DNA from: Neofusicoccum parvum
Taxonomy: Eukaryota > Ascomycota > Dothideomycetes > Botryosphaeriales > Botryosphaeriaceae
Direction: 5' to 3'
DNA length: 64,000 nt
Assembly: GCA_020912385.1 (NCBI GenBank)
Contig: CP087214.1
Span: forward strand, 744,001-808,000
This document shows, one piece after another, positions 23,132-34,184 of the stretch. The notes beneath the pieces are model-generated. The model made no database searches and was not told the DNA's origin. It saw only the letters and a program-made list of their open reading frames with translations. A program made the translations under genes and the position numbers. Each line of letters opens with the position of its first letter. Position 1 is the first letter of the stretch.

Positions 23132-24449
23132 GTGGCGTTAGCACCGGTCGATGAAGTTTACTTTTCACAAAACTTGCTGAACAAAAGTGGCAAGCCGGTA
23201 CGATAGGATAGGATAGAGCGAGGAAAGTGGCGAGGGAGAATGGGATAATCGCCCGATGGCGTCGTGGTGATATACCTTTGGCTTTTCCGTTTCCGTTTCG
23301 GCGATTCGATATCAAACAGCATGGCTCTCTACACCTGCTCCCTCGCTATCATGAGTATCGTTTCCTGCTTTGGGTTTGCTAGGAGGGCTTCCATACGGGT
23401 GGCATTTACGATGAGATATCATCTATCGTGCGCATTTTCTATCGGGGACGTTCATGTCACATGTGTGAGTTGAGCAGGCGATCTGTCCGCGCTCATAGTT
23501 ATATCACGGCAGTATTATACGAGGGATTTCTTATCAAGAATCTACTTGACAAATGCTCTCGAATCACATACGACATCAAGGTCTACAGGAGTTGCATTGG
23601 CTAACTCTACGCCGTAGTCTATCTCGCGATTCTTCAATATGCGAGAAGTTCAGAACAGTGAACGGATCGAACTGCTGTTGCCGAGAGTTGGGAGTGGCCG
23701 TAGGAATATTGTGTGCCTGGTAAGTAAGGAGTGTTACCATGCTAAGCCCTCAGCGTTTCTTGACATTACTGGAGCGCAAATTCCTATGGGGAAGCGCAAT
23801 CATTCGACATCGTGCTCTGTCGGGCATCGCCTGCCGAAGTAATCGTCTCAGCAGAGGGCAAGCGGCAGGCAGTTGCGTCTATACCGGACAGGTCCTATGG
23901 CCACGCAAGTACATGATCAGGCAGGCACCCGTGATACGCGTAGAAAAAAGTGGCCAGATTGAAGTAGGTGGGGTTCCGGGAGTTCTGGCCTTGTAGTCAC
24001 AATCCTACGCACGTAGAAACACCATCTGATCGTGGAATGGGTATCCCTGCTTCCGCCCGCACAGACAACCAATAATCATCCAAAGTACCTTATGTTCCGC
24101 GACCAAGCTATATAATAAGCAGAGCAAAGCAACAAACGCTATACCTTGCACAGTAACTACGAAACGGCCGTCTCTTCCGACACCCGTCGGGATTTCCATC
24201 GTGCCGTCGGGCTTGTCGGATTTGTCGAATTTCCTCGTGAATACCAATCTGAATTGACTTTGTGGCACCGGGAAGCCCATTGCGGGGTCAAACCGAGAAC
24301 CTAGGAATCCGCAACTACTACGCAAAACATCTGATAGGAAGACTCAGTATTCCAGGTACCTCCACAGTCTACAAAAATGCATTTAAGTTTCAAGAGCGCT
24401 CAGGGTCCTCATTCAAGCCTTCTTCAAACTCACCAAGAGCAAGTCCCTC
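23132..24449. other. spacer between DSK2 and the PhlG-like gene
   Basis: No supported gene. A minus-strand frame at 24005-24325 contains a hydrophobic stretch, but it lacks a well-placed ATG and family features. Confidence 0.4.
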
Positions 24450-25601
24450 ATGTCCAAAAAAGCAAGCATGCGCCTCAAAAGCCCTTTCATCGCACCCTTC
24501 ATAGCCCTCGGCGGCAGCTCATCCGCGAGCTCTCTCTACCCTCGCCAACTCAACACGTCCTCCTCCACCGGTTCCGTCAACACCACGGCCCCAATTCCCC
24601 TGTCACAAAGCACCATCTCGCAGAACCAGGCGCCGTACGAGGAGGATGCGTCAAAGTACTATCTGGGCTACTACGACTCCGACTTCGCACGCCCGTTCGC
24701 TAAGTACTGGAACCCGAACGTGCTGCCCATCAGCGATGAGGTGCAGAAGGGGTTAAGCGAGAGCCCGAAGGCCAAACCGTTAGGTGAGTCTGCGCCTCAC
24801 ATACAACAAAGCATGAAGAAAAATTCTGACGGAGGACAGCATTCCCGGCAAGCCAAGCAAAGGACTACATGACGCGACCCGGCTACTTGCAGATGGAGAA
24901 CGGGTACTCCGTAGGTGAGGACGGATCCGTCATGATCGCGGTGCGCACAGACATTCCCGACATCACGGGCGAGATGTACGACTGGTGGTTCGGATGGCAC
25001 CTGGTCGACTCGGCGCGGTACAAGCTCTGGAACCCGGTGGCGCACCAGTACGCCTGGCGCTTCCCGGAGACGCTCGACTGGGCCAATAAGACGCTGCCAC
25101 AGCGCTATATCGGGACCTTCTCACAGATCGATGAGTACATCGGGAACGATGCTCAGAAGATTACGATCGCGTTTGTTGATCCGGTTGTGCTGGGGTTTGA
25201 GAAGGAGAAGTGGGCGGAGCAGGGGATTGAAACGATCGTCACTGCCAGGATTCTGATTGGTGAGTGAGAGCTTCGGTGGTCCGCTGGACGGAGGTCTTTA
25301 ATCATTGCTGATGTTTGATTGTGACAGGGCATTCTTCCGAACTCTTGGGGCCGGAGCAGTATCTCATCCATCAGGTTCGGCGCCGGGAGGATGGAAGCCG
25401 TGAGTTGAGGTCGAGATTTTGGTTGCAGGTCTTTACGCCGCAGATCGCGCATGATCTGTTGGTGCACTGCAGTATTGAGATGACCCGTAAGTGAAGCGCG
25501 GGGCCGAGAGAGATGATCGATTGAAGCGTATGTGCTGATGACAAGCAGACTTGAACTGCTTTCTCCCCGCCCTATTCCAGGAGTTCAAAGACACGCTTTG
25601 A
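24450..25601 (+). CDS. DAPG hydrolase (PhlG) family protein
   Basis: The family prototype, bacterial PhlG, is a zinc-dependent hydrolase that cleaves a C-C bond in 2,4-diacetylphloroglucinol. Exons 24450-24783, 24858-25259, 25328-25486 and 25549-25601 give 315 residues, and all junctions keep frame. Family features are YYLGYYDSDFARPFAKYWNP, a stretch ending in MYDWWFGWH (about His159), ARYKLWNPVAHQYAW and the late motif EMTHLNCFLPALF. His159, His174 and the His of EMTH are candidate metal ligands by position. The first ATG used gives a basic, then Ser/Thr-rich, N-terminal extension of about 65 residues that may be a leader; the ATG at 24468 is an alternative start. The family call is by remembered motif similarity. 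The true substrate in a fungus is not known and need not be a phloroglucinol. Confidence 0.75.
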
Positions 25602-26840
25602 AGTCGTGGATGGATGAACGGCTGTGCATGATAAAGCCTTCTTATTTATGTCGTACAGATATGGCGTAGTTATTCCGTACAAACTGAGCTTTCAAATGAA
25701 TTAAAGGTCAGAGGCATCATGCTGGGAACCCTTATCACCAGGGATTCACGGAGTACATATCCCAGGTCTTTCTCCCTCTGCTCTGGTCAATCCAAAGCGA
25801 GCCCTATCCCAAGATCTTTTGATATTTGAATGAAGGCTTCACATCCTTATGCAGTTGCGCTTACGCTTCTCGGGACCAAACTGTGCTAACCGATGTTGAA
25901 CTCATCATGGTATGTAGATTTGAAGAGCATAGTCGAAGGTATAGAACAATAGATAAAGGTCGTACCAGAAAGCGAAGAAGTAGCAAGTGAGGAGGAAATA
26001 AGATGACCGCGGTTGAGCCTTATGCGCGTCTCGAATACTGCACAAGCGCAGCTGACCTTGGTGGTCATTTGACGGCCCACACTCCCAACATTTACATTTC
26101 ACCAAGCCCTAGAATCACTACCATGAACACCAGATTCTTTCCTTGACAAAGCCAGTCAATGAGGTTTCTATAATGTCATTATTTCGTCGCGGTCTTTGTC
26201 GGCGTAGAACACATGAACTTTCGTCGCATCACATGAAGTTTGACTGAGAAAAGCCCTTTCAAGATTCACATATAAATACAAACATTAATTGTAGAAGACC
26301 ATATTCACTCAACACCCACCACGTCCGCACCCACCGCTGAAAATCTTCACGGTCTTTCCCGGTTGCAACATCACAACATCAGCGTCCCGGCCACGGAGAG
26401 TAAACACCAAAGACTTCTTGGTGATGTGCAGGAAAACATTCCTTAAATTCAGGTGCGGTTGCACCGTCCAGGTGTCTTTTGAACACTGCAGGCCCTACAG
26501 AGCTCAACACGACTGCCCAGTCACCCCTATATTCACACACTGCAGCACCACTTGTCCACAGTGTATCAAAAGCAAGAGGAAGTCCTCACCCAATGCTAAA
26601 CTCCCGCCACGGTGGAGCAAGAGCTTCGGCCGAGGAGGAGGTAGGCATGGAATCAAGAAATGAGAAGCTCATACTTCCTTCGGTGTTGAGGGAACGGGTT
26701 TCAACTACTCTCATAAGCGGTCGATAGAACTCGCTTCTCTAATAGATGATCATAATATGTTTGTTCATGAAGCAGGTCCTTTATCACAACGTGACTCCCT
26801 CTGGCACACTCCTCCCTACCCACGCCACCAATCGCGCCCC
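25602..26840. other. spacer, no gene seen
   Basis: AT-richer convergent interval between the PhlG-like gene and the SnoaL-like gene. Short frames near 26418-26727 have no family features. Confidence 0.4.
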
Positions 26841-27230
26841 TCAAAACGGCTCAATCGGCGTCGGCGTCGGCCAGTAACTCAAGTGAAACTCACAAATCCT
26901 GTCCTCCCTCAACTTGTACACGCCAAAGAACCGAAACGCCACCGCCTTGCCTTTTTTGAACTCGTAAAACGGCGAGCCCGGCGTGTCCTCCTTGGCGACG
27001 AACGCGGCGTCCACCTCGGCCATGATGATGTCGCCGTCCTGTACCACGAGGCGCGGGCGCAGCTCTTCTTTGACTTTGGAGTGCGCCGCGGCGAACATGG
27101 CCAGCACGGCGTCGCGGCCCTGCAGGTGCGCGTACGGCGCTTGCAGGATGACGTCGTCGGTGAAGAAGGCGGCTTTGGCGGACTCGTCGGCGTTGTTGTT
27201 GAAGGCGTCGATGTAGTCTTGGTACTTCAT
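26841..27230 (-). CDS. SnoaL-like/NTF2-fold protein
   Basis: Single-exon gene of 129 residues starting MKYQDYIDAFNNNADESAKAA. The pattern is that of the SnoaL-like branch of the NTF2 superfamily: an amphipathic first helix, FFTDDVILQAPYAHLQG (a short helix and strand over the cavity), GRDAVLAMFAAAH, then strands ending in RICEFHLSYWP. Members are small cyclases, isomerases, hydratases or ligand-binding proteins, so no reaction can be assigned. A charged Asp pair (FFTDD) sits where catalytic acids often lie. It is a lone minus-strand gene between two enzyme genes. Confidence 0.72.
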   Translation of the reverse strand: MKYQDYIDAFNNNADESAKAAFFTDDVILQAPYAHLQGRDAVLAMFAAAHSKVKEELRPRLVVQDGDIIMAEVDAAFVAKEDTPGSPFYEFKKGKAVAFRFFGVYKLREDRICEFHLSYWPTPTPIEPF

Positions 27231-28084
27231 CTTCGGCGGGTGCGGATGGCTGGGCTGGTAGCGAGCGTCAGCTGGCTGGAGGACGCTTTAGGGTGGTGGT
27301 GGTGGTAGTTACTAAGAAGCTGATGAGATATATTCGCTGAACGGTTGTCCTCTCTTGAAAGTAGCGTTTCCGGGCACGGAAGCAAACTGGCTGAAACGGG
27401 AATATAATTACGCTAGACGGAAGTGTTCCGCCAACCACTAGCATGCGTGGGAAGGTTGGAGCGAGGAGATGATGCGGGGACCAATTCGGCATGTGGACCG
27501 GTACATGTACCGAGCCTCGGCAGCTTTTTGGTGCACCTTATTTAAGGTACGGGCCGCATCCATATAGATCTACTATAGATCGTATGCAATATTGGAGCTT
27601 TTAACGTCTTGCTATCTGGATCCTTGGTGACCATATTCTCGATCCAAGTTCCGCTTAAGAGTACCTGAACGGGCGAGACGAGAAAAGGTACGAATGGTGT
27701 TAGCAGGTGAAAATAAATGAGGCAGAGACGTGTTTACCGCAGTTCGTCCATTCCAAGCACTGACCATGTTGAGAATGCGGTGTCAGCCAATGATAGTTCT
27801 TTGGATTACACGAGTGCTGTGCTTCCACTCGCCATGTCACGGCGCCATAGCGTCATGCGGGGATGTTTGGGGTTCTTGAACCTCGGGTATTCCGTATTCG
27901 AGTCACGTCTCCAGTCTGAACAACACCACTGCGCTCCAGAGTCAAATCTCGACTTCTCAATCTGTTCGAAGCCAACTACAGTGTCTGGTAGGCCGGGTCC
28001 ACACGCCTTAACCTCACTGTTGAGCTGCCGAAGCAAACGGTTGATATCACCAGTCAAAGCGGGTCCGCCGAAAAGTGGGATACG
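27231..28084. promoter_or_regulatory. shared upstream region of the SnoaL-like and aldoxime dehydratase genes
   Basis: The two genes are divergent across 854 bases. A short GGT run lies at about 27294-27307, and an AT-rich segment with repeated TATAGATC at about 27560-27580. No gene is seen. Confidence 0.4.
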
Positions 28085-29155
28085 ATGAGCTGTCCAGTGC
28101 ATCGCAAGTATCCGCTACGACAGCCAAAGAACTACAGGCCTCCAGTCCCTCGGTGGTCGTTGAGATTACCTGCCGAGATCGACCGTGTCTACACGATTTA
28201 CGTCGGCGTTCAACATCATGCGTCCAACACTTCGGCCCAAGGTGCGGCATCAAAAGCAAAAGAATCAATTTTGAGGTGGATAAGCGAAGTTCAACCAGAG
28301 TCACACGAAACCTTCACCGTCCTCGAAGGTGATGACGAGTTGGGTTCCGAAATCTGGGTATGCTACTTCACGGACTCCAACGCCTATGAGGACTCTGTGC
28401 GCAAGCTTTCTCTTGCTCAAATCCATGCTTCTTTGGCTACCAGCGGAAACGAGATCGGACTCTGGTGCGAGCGCTTTTCCACCGCAGCATCCCGGCTCGA
28501 GACGAACTACTCCGGTCTGGATTACCTTCCCGGGCTCGCAAGAATAGCCGGAACGAAGACGGCCGAGCACACGTATTCGGCCTACTGGGGCGCCGCCAGA
28601 GACCGCATTCCAGACTCCGGACACGACCTCTTCTCCAAAACCTCCGAACAGGACACAGCACCGCCGTGGATAGTTCCTCCGGGCCTCGGGCAGCGTCTTG
28701 TCGGGAGCAACTACGAGAACATGGTGCACATTCGGTCTGGGCAATTCTGGGAGAACTGCAACGACGAGGAATCTGAGGCGTACGAGACCAAGCTGGAGAC
28801 AGTGCTGAGGGCCGGCCTGCGCTACTTGTGGGAGAATCCGCTGGACACCGGGACTATCGGGCTTAGACTCATGAGGAATGAGGGCCAGGCGGGACAGGTA
28901 CTGAAGGAAACATGTGGGGTGGGATTCTTCCGGAGTTTGGGGGATCTGGAGTCGTGGGCAGAGAAACACCCGTCCCACAAGGCGATATACTTGGGAGCCA
29001 TCAAGCACGCCAAGACGTTCGGCGCAGAGCGTAAGATGAGGACCTGGCATGAAGTATCGGTTTTGAAGGCTGGGGAGGCGCAGTTCGAGTATGTCAATTG
29101 TACGTCGAAGACCGGGGTAATCCGGTTCGTGGGTCTGGACGCGGAAGACATGTAG
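28085..29155 (+). CDS. phenylacetaldoxime dehydratase family heme protein (aldoxime dehydratase)
   Basis: These enzymes use ferrous heme b to dehydrate aldoximes to nitriles. The intronless gene encodes 356 residues, the usual length. The N-terminus has the family pattern PKNYRPPVPRW. Visible conserved blocks are YWGAARDRIPDS (catalytic Arg at about 172-174), VHIRSGQFW (Ser218), HPSHKAIYLG (candidate proximal heme ligand His298) and TWHEVSVL (candidate distal catalytic His322). These fall within a few residues of the Arg178, Ser219, His299 and His320 described for the Rhodococcus enzyme, so activity is likely. No nitrilase or nitrile hydratase lies in the window, though in bacteria such genes are often linked. 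Confidence 0.88.
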   Translation: MSCPVHRKYPLRQPKNYRPPVPRWSLRLPAEIDRVYTIYVGVQHHASNTSAQGAASKAKESILRWISEVQPESHETFTVLEGDDELGSEIWVCYFTDSNAYEDSVRKLSLAQIHASLATSGNEIGLWCERFSTAASRLETNYSGLDYLPGLARIAGTKTAEHTYSAYWGAARDRIPDSGHDLFSKTSEQDTAPPWIVPPGLGQRLVGSNYENMVHIRSGQFWENCNDEESEAYETKLETVLRAGLRYLWENPLDTGTIGLRLMRNEGQAGQVLKETCGVGFFRSLGDLESWAEKHPSHKAIYLGAIKHAKTFGAERKMRTWHEVSVLKAGEAQFEYVNCTSKTGVIRFVGLDAEDM

Positions 29156-29255
29156 GCTGTTGTTCCGCGTTCTTGCAGTAGCTTCGGATGTCAGCGCTTT
29201 CGTCAAACTCTTGATCTTGGATGGTCTCTTACCCCGCGTGACACGGTGCTCGGTA

Positions 29256-29552
29256 TCAGAAATTCTGAGACATCTTCTTTTTCTCGCCATTGCATTTCTG
29301 GTTCATGCCCAAAGCAACGAGCACCACCAGGAAGAGAGCAGCTGCGGTCATCTTGATGGCCGTCTTCCTCGCGTGAGCGAGAACTTCGATGAGTTCGCTC
29401 CGGTCCATTCCATGGGCGTCCTCAGCAGCATAGTAGGCTCTGGTGTCAGAGACCACGTCCCGACAGAAGGAGGGGATCTCGGAGGGATGGCGAAAGAGGC
29501 GGAAAAAGCGGCCCCAGAAGTCGCGCACGAGTCCGTCTTCGTACGAAGCCAT
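29256..29552 (-). CDS. small predicted single-span membrane protein, unknown
   Basis: I do not recognise this gene. The ATG at 29552 in good context (ccaaATGGCT) opens 98 residues, starting MASYEDGLVRDFWGRFFRLF. An amphipathic aromatic-rich N-terminus is followed by a charged middle and one hydrophobic span (about residues 66-83, TAAALFLVVLVALGM). A basic tail ends QKCNGEKKKMSQNF. It could be a tail-anchored ER or outer-membrane protein. The frame is open upstream but without an ATG. It is convergent with the aldoxime dehydratase gene, about 100 bases away. Confidence 0.45.
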   Translation of the reverse strand: MASYEDGLVRDFWGRFFRLFRHPSEIPSFCRDVVSDTRAYYAAEDAHGMDRSELIEVLAHARKTAIKMTAAALFLVVLVALGMNQKCNGEKKKMSQNF

Positions 29553-30780
29553 TTGGATGGTGGCCAGAGGTGAGAAGCTGCAGGCAGGGTTGAAGGGACG
29601 CTTGCGGAGGGTGGGCAACGCCAAGGTGTCTGTTGGAGTGACGTAGCAAGGTGTGTTGTCTCCGGCAAGCGAGGCTGCGCAGGTGAGCGAGGAGCGTCAG
29701 TTCGAGGCGGAAGCGACGTTGGCCGGCTGCTCAGCCGCAGTGGAGCAGGGGGTCGTGCAATGCTGGGGCTTGGCTTGCCACAACTGGTTTAGTGCGGCTT
29801 TTTGGCTGTCCCACCCGCCGTTCCACAAGACCCGCCGTTGCGCGCCTTCCATTTCCTACGCACTGAGTCTGCTGAATATCCCATTCGTCCTCCTTGGAGC
29901 TTCTTGGGGATCGCTTTCTCGCGCTTCCTGGAGATCTTGAGATGCCCGTTCACCTGCCTAATCGGGCAAGCCAGCGCGGATCCTCATGTCTCAATCGAAC
30001 AGCGTACGATGAATCACGTATTTGGGGGCTCGCGCCGGACATAAGTCTTCGGGCTGCTTTCTCGTGCGGTGCAGCCACCGTGTGAACGCTTATGTAGGAT
30101 TCTAACAGGCACTGGCGAGGCGTGTAAATGCCTAAGCGGCTAAGCCCGCATGCACCATCGTCCAAAAGTGGCGTAGGGGCAGTAGGCAGCAGCACGCATG
30201 GACGCCCCCATTGTATGCAGCTGCGCGAGCATCTTGCTTGGAATAATGGGGCCGAATAGATGGTTGCATCTTGGGACTGAGTTCTCATGGACACATCACG
30301 CGCTGTATCACTATCCAGGCTCACACCTGTTCTTTCCTGGATGATATCAGAGTGGGACGTCGACTTAGGCAATGCAGCCTTGTCATTGTGTCTATCTCAA
30401 ACACCCAACCCCTTGCCAAACTCTCCTCGTGGATTACTGGTCGCTTATTTATGTACGATAAGCAAGGCAGCAAGGCTGAAAATGAGGCGTGCGCCACGAC
30501 CATGTATGGCATGTTGGCAGTACATCTGTTGGTCGGCACGCACTTAATTATCTGTGTGACAGCAGCCGGTCAACCTATCATGTCTTCGAGGTGGGCGCAG
30601 TCGGCCCCTGTCCAGAGGCTCTGCGTGCTTCGCGATAAGCAACGGGTGTGATACCCCAGTGTCGCCTAGAATAGACGCACGGTGCAAACATTCATAGCTA
30701 GCCAGGCACCCGCACCAGTGGTCCCGGTTCTAGCGTCTTGACTCCATTCCTCAGCTACATGTTTCACAGCCTCGTGAACC
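29553..30780. other. spacer, no gene seen
   Basis: This is the upstream side of the small membrane-protein gene and of the plus-strand gene at 30781. Open frames are short and without features. Confidence 0.4.
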
Positions 30781-31643
30781 ATGCTGCTCCAGCTTATTCA
30801 AATTCTACTCGTCGGTGGTGTATCATCTGTCCTTGCAGCTTCAGAGAATTCATTTTACTTTGCCTTCCCCGCCCTGTATGGTTCCATGCCCACTATACAC
30901 GCTGGCGACATAGTCAACGTCACTTGGCTCTCCACCTACGATCAAACCGTTCTCCAGCTGTTCTGTGGCGGTCCAAGCGGTGTCAAAGGTACCTTCAACC
31001 CTTTACTGTTGCTTCTCTTCCTTCTCTTTCTTCTAAACAACATGCCGTATTAGTTGATGAAAGGTCCGGATTGGAAGCCAACGGTTATTCCACTTTCGTA
31101 GTCAATACTACATGGACAAGCCCCTGCCACTGGAGAATCAAGCCACAAGATAACTCCGATGTTGGGTTCAACAGCGGCACGATCATTGTGACCAACACCA
31201 GAGCAACTCCAGCCACCACATGGCAGCCCAGTGACGCAGTGCTGACGACGTGCCCTGCGTCCACGTCCTCTGCATCCGTGTCCACTATTTCCTCCATCGT
31301 GTCTACCACGGCCGCGGGAGACTGCAGCAATAAGCAAGCCCTTAACACTGGGGCGAGTATGGGTGTGGGAATCATTATCGGGACAGCCTTATCCGGTGCT
31401 GCAGCAGCCGGGTGGTTCGCACTTTGCATCCGGCGTCGCCGGCGAGGCGAACGAGAGATGAAAGTGGTTGGACCGTTGCACGATCACCAGGCGTACTACC
31501 AACAGCAAGCCTTACAGAACTTCCAGGAGCTTCATCCTTTCGCCATAGCTGAGGTTGAAGGCAACAACGGGCCGAGGCGAGACCCCCACTTGGCCGAGAT
31601 GCCTTCCGATTCTGCGCAACCGAATCCAACAACAGGACAATGA
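30781..31643 (+). CDS. single-pass membrane glycoprotein with Ser/Thr-rich ectodomain
   Basis: Exons 30781-30988 and 31054-31643 give 265 residues. Residues 1-20 are a signal peptide ending SSVLAA. An ectodomain with a short conserved pattern (AGDIVNVTWLSTY, VLQLFCGG, STFVVNTTW) follows. Next come a Ser/Thr-rich stalk (TSSASVSTISSIVSTT) and a transmembrane span at about residues 178-200 (GVGIIIGTALSGAAAAGWFAL). A basic stop-transfer motif CIRRRRRGER and a cytoplasmic tail rich in Gln, His and Pro complete it. This is the common fungal layout of wall-sensor or Mid2-like proteins, but the head domain is not the WSC type. Function unknown. Confidence 0.72.
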
Positions 31644-31976
31644 CCAGGGTCTGCGACCTGGTGTGATACGAGAAGCTGGTGAAGATATCTTTACAAATTG
31701 TTTTTCAAGTAGCCTTGGAATCCTTCAGGTCTAAGGAGTCCTACCGAGTGTGACTAGATGTGGTGACGCTGGTGTATAAAGGTCCGGTGTCTGGTGTGGA
31801 AGGGCTAAGTCTTAATAAGAGGTTCGGAAATGAAGTTGCCTAAACTGGAATAGTCAAGACAGCTAACCGTTAGTAGCACCTTGATGCTTAGCTTGACTCT
31901 GAAAGCACCCAAGATCACTTATGCTCACACAAACGATTGCATATAATTCAGAGAAGAGGTTTTTTATATTTGTTAA
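31644..31976. other. convergent spacer, no gene seen
   Basis: AT-rich interval holding the two facing 3' ends. Confidence 0.4.
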
Positions 31977-33140
31977 TTAACTACGCCCCCAGGCAGACGG
32001 CACCGCCTGTCTGCCGTTCGCACCGCTGATGGTCTCCTTATCACCGTGACCACTGCGCGTGAACACCATCTTGCCCTGGGCACTCCTGATCTTCGTCCAC
32101 TTGCGCCTACCTTTGACGACTCCGTGTCCCTTCTCCGAGCCTTGGGTTTGGCTCTGGACCCAGCATTTCTCGGCCGCATCTCCAGCACTCCCCTGCCCCG
32201 AATCCGAACTGCCCGAATGCTGCTGCTCTCCGTCCTCTCCATCATCGATGGTAGACCGTCCGTCTTCCAGCCTACTCGTGTGCAGTCCGTTCTCCTGTTT
32301 CTCCTCAATCCCCTTCTCCTCGCCCATCTCATCCGCAAACCTCACCGTCTTTCCCCCACCGCTCCTCATCCTAGCCATAAACTGCTCTCTAAACGTCTTA
32401 TGTCTAGCCACCAATGCTGCCTCGGCCCTCCCATCCCCGACCGCGCCAGGGTTATGGTCCTCAGTCCTTGGCTTCGGCAACGCCAGCACGCTCGGCGGCA
32501 TCAGCGCGTCGAACAGCGCCTTGTCAGCATACTCCGCCATGTTTTTCTGGAGACTCTGGCCGATCGCGTGGTCATCCGGCAGGTGGGATGGGATGCGATT
32601 GTCCGCGTAGGTGGGCTGGCTGTTGTTGTGGTGGTCCGTGGGGATGGGGACGTAGGGCTTGTCGCGCGGGAAGAAGGAAAGGTAGGAGAAGGACAAGGGT
32701 TGGTTGTCGGCGGCGAGGTGGGCGAGGAGGGCCGGGTCGACGTAGCGGGTGGGTGGTGGGCTGGCGCGTGCTGGGGCCGAGGGTGCTGTCGCCGGGCGGT
32801 CTGCGGCGGCAGCAGCGACGTGGTCGGAGGCTGTCCAGTCTTCTTTGTAGTACGGACGGTCGCTGTCGAAGAAAGGGAAGTCTGGGGCGGAGAGTTCGAA
32901 TGATTTTGGTGGAGGATGGCTCTGGACGTGCGACAGAGGTGATGGGGCGTAGGGCGTGTCGGCGAAGTTCGGCGCATTGGGTACGAACTCCACGGCCGTT
33001 GGCGAGAGCGTCGATAGTCGTGGCGATTCTTGTTTGTCCTTGTTCTTGTGTTCAAAGTCTAAAAGTGGTGCAGCCTTTCAGTAGTTCGTTGCGCGATGGC
33101 GGAGAAGTGACGCTGGTTGCTTACGCCGATACCTGGGCAT
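31977..33140 (-). CDS. hypothetical protein with N-terminal PAM2 motif
   Basis: A 16-nt first exon (33140-33125, encoding MPRYR plus one base), a 66-nt intron, and exon 33058-31977 give 365 residues. I do not recognise a folded domain. At about residues 22-35 the sequence TLSPTAVEFVPNAP fits the PAM2 consensus, in which a Leu and a Phe-x-Pro bracket a conserved Ala. This peptide binds the MLLE domain of cytoplasmic poly(A)-binding protein. The rest is mostly disordered, with Pro/Asp-rich segments, a possible helical region (IGQSLQKNMAEYADKALFDAL, about residues 170-190) and a basic end. A role in mRNA translation, decay or transport is inferred from the motif only. The start is supported by the splice into the same frame; without it the frame has no ATG before the motif. 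Confidence 0.6.
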
Positions 33141-34184
33141 CGTGCCGGTTCTTTACAGTTGAAGAGCCCCGCGAAAATCGTCTATGGTAGGAAGGAGGAA
33201 GATCTGGTGAAGGACTGCAGGATTCCGGGTGCGAGTAAAGGCAGGGTGTAAAGTAGAAGAAGGTGGAAGGAAAGGAAAAAGAGAGAGCAGCGCCCAGCGC
33301 ACACGGTGGCAGGCGAGCGGTTACATTCTTAAAGGTGAATGTAGCCGCTGCCGTGCAGTTTTGCGCCCTTCAAACACCGGGCTGAAGAAACCGCGCGGCT
33401 GTGGGCGTCATGGGTGCAGAGTCCGCAAACCGCCCGCCGCCCGCCGCCCGCCTCCCCTGCCGGCCAGAAAGACAAAAACCGACAACCGGGATCCTGACAT
33501 CCAGTGGAGTATAAGAGACCATAGAAAGTACGGAGAGGACGCGTCTATCTCTTGCGCTTGTAGAGACATATTGGCTGGCGGAGCGCTTGGGAGTCGACAG
33601 ATACATCATTGGCAAGGTAGCGGATGCTTTCCCTGGGGAAAATGGTGTTGAGGTGGTGGCCGCACGTGCCGCACTTGGATGCTCCAACGGCACCTGGCAC
33701 TGCACGGACTCTCTTGAATCAGCTACCATTCCTTGGCGGTCTGACGTCAGTCATGCCATACAGGCTGTGATAAGAACCGACAATAGAGTGTTTGTGTTCT
33801 CAAACTTTGGGAACAACACAGACTGTAATATGGCGAGGAAACGAGGTCTTCCACAGCGTTTGCTCCTGGCGCGGGTAAACAGACATTCATGCATCCACCG
33901 CACATGATACTCGCCTCGGTATACACGGCACTCCACACATGCAAAACTGAATCATTTGAGGGGTTTAAATTTGCTCTACGGGTTACCCGCGAGATACCGT
34001 GCTATTCACGTTTCACTTATCTTCGTATCCTGAGCGTAGTGTGACCTTAGCCATACGCAATCTGATAATCTGGTATACCCCAACGCCAGTGCTGATGATG
34101 GCCAGCTTGCCCTCGTTTGATCATGCCAAGAGATTTGCCAAAGGGTGTTCAAGGAAAGTAAGAAAATAGAGGAAGAAAAAGCCC
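33141..34184. other. spacer between the PAM2 gene and the PRO41-like gene
   Basis: Holds the promoter of the PAM2 gene and the 3' region of the PRO41-like gene. A CCCGCCGCCCGCCGCCCGCC tract lies near 33431. No gene seen. Confidence 0.4.

Noticed and set aside
24005..24325. Minus-strand frame with a hydrophobic stretch upstream of the PhlG-like gene
   Set aside because: It opens at a non-ATG codon, has no recognisable family and no splice partners.
24450..29155. Possible secondary-metabolite gene cluster
   Set aside because: No synthase, terpene cyclase, transporter or pathway regulator lies among these genes, so the term is not justified.
32046..32903. 285-residue plus-strand frame over the PAM2 gene
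   Set aside because: The minus-strand model gives a spliced start and a known peptide motif; the plus frame is Val/Gly/Arg-rich without features.
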